Source: an uncultured Erythrobacteraceae bacterium
GTDB taxonomy: Bacteria > Pseudomonadota > Alphaproteobacteria > Sphingomonadales > Sphingomonadaceae
Length of the DNA: 5,660 nt
Reading direction: 5' to 3'
Assembly (NCBI GenBank): GCA_950071875.1
Contig: CATMNW010000181.1
Coordinates: 1 to 5,660 of the forward strand
The notes beneath the pieces were generated by a model. That model was not told the DNA's origin, searched no databases, and worked only from the letters and a program-made list of their open reading frames with translations. The position numbers and the translations under genes were made by a program. Below, piece by piece: positions 5,228 to 5,660 of the stretch. Each line of letters opens with the position of its first letter. Within the stretch, counting starts at the first letter, position 1.

Positions 5228-5660
5228 TCACACTGCGACGGGAGCCGTGATCGGCCCGTGCGGCGCATAGTCGTGGACCGCGAAATCCTCAATCGCATAG
5301 TCGAAGATCGACTTGGGCCGCCGCACTATCTCAAGCCGTGGCTGGCCTTGCGGTTCCCGCGAAAGCTGTTCGCGAATGAGGTGTTCGTGATTGAGGTAAA
5401 GGTGGGTGTCCCCGCCCATCCAGACGAATTCGCCCGGCTCCATATCGACTTGCTGCGCGATCATGCATTGGAGAAGCGCGGCCGACCACAGGTTGAAGGG
5501 CAAACCCAGAGCGACATCGCAGCTGCGCTGGTAGAGCAGGCCGTTAAGGCGCGCCTTGCCGTCATTTCCGGTACTGACGTGGAACTGATAGGTCTTGTGA
5601 CAGGGCGGCAGCGCCATGTCCGGCACCTCGGCAACGTTCCAGCCTTCGATGATATGGCGG
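5228..5660 (-). CDS. thyA: Thymidylate synthase, C-terminal part (cut by window edge)
   Basis: Thymidylate synthase methylates dUMP to dTMP using 5,10-methylenetetrahydrofolate, yielding dihydrofolate. The frame is open to the right edge, and the 143 visible residues are slightly over half of a typical protein of about 264. Visible motifs in order are LPPCHKTYQF with the catalytic Cys (residue 20 of the fragment), LLYQRSCDVALGLPFN (41-56) binding the dUMP phosphate and base, and GGDTHLYLNH (82-91) with the His and Tyr that contact the deoxyribose. The C-terminus ITAPVAV closes over the active site in this family. The match to E. coli ThyA is strong throughout, and ThyX can be excluded. The true start is outside the window; the GTG at 5626 is internal. 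It runs in the same direction as the bkd operon, 91 bases upstream, and no clear terminator follows the stop. Confidence 0.97.
   Translation of the reverse strand, partial: RHIIEGWNVAEVPDMALPPCHKTYQFHVSTGNDGKARLNGLLYQRSCDVALGLPFNLWSAALLQCMIAQQVDMEPGEFVWMGGDTHLYLNHEHLIREQLSREPQGQPRLEIVRRPKSIFDYAIEDFAVHDYAPHGPITAPVAV

Overview
The window looks like a chromosomal segment of an alphaproteobacterium, probably from the Sphingomonadales (Erythrobacter/Sphingomonas-like). This rests on the high GC content, strongly GC-biased third codon positions, a DUF2842 gene directly after 5-formyltetrahydrofolate cyclo-ligase, a 6S-RNA-like sequence in front of that gene, and BkdA1-type sequences. The lineage is inferred from protein character and synteny; no database search was made. 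I see no mobile element, CRISPR array or phage gene. This is ordinary housekeeping DNA with several well-formed regulatory signals.

Left part, plus strand (1-1023): the 3' portion of a probable 6S RNA (left half outside the window) is followed by 5-formyltetrahydrofolate cyclo-ligase (GTG start) and, with a 4-base overlap, a two-helix DUF2842 membrane protein. A strong hairpin at 987-1023 ends this unit. It also serves the tRNA gene converging from the other side.

Middle (1031-1442): a tRNA-Asp(GTC) gene with encoded CCA lies on the minus strand, with a near-consensus promoter and A-tracts upstream of it. A perfect 10-bp inverted repeat flanks the tRNA, so the precursor's leader can pair with its discriminator base, CCA and trailer. 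Divergent from the tRNA is a 49-codon plus-strand ORF (1293-1442) with a signal-peptide-like start. It ends three bases from the stop codon of the converging bkdB gene.

Right part, minus strand (1446-5136): a compact operon encodes the branched-chain 2-oxoacid dehydrogenase complex in the order E1-alpha (bkdA1), E1-beta (bkdA2), E2 (bkdB). Gaps are a 4-base overlap and 5 bases. The complex oxidatively decarboxylates the 2-oxoacids of leucine, isoleucine and valine to branched-chain acyl-CoAs; the E3 gene is not in the window. A sigma70-type promoter lies in the 91-bp gap upstream of bkdA1. Beyond it is the C-terminal half of thymidylate synthase (thyA), in the same direction and cut by the window edge. 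thyA and the cyclo-ligase both touch folate metabolism, but they sit in different transcription units.
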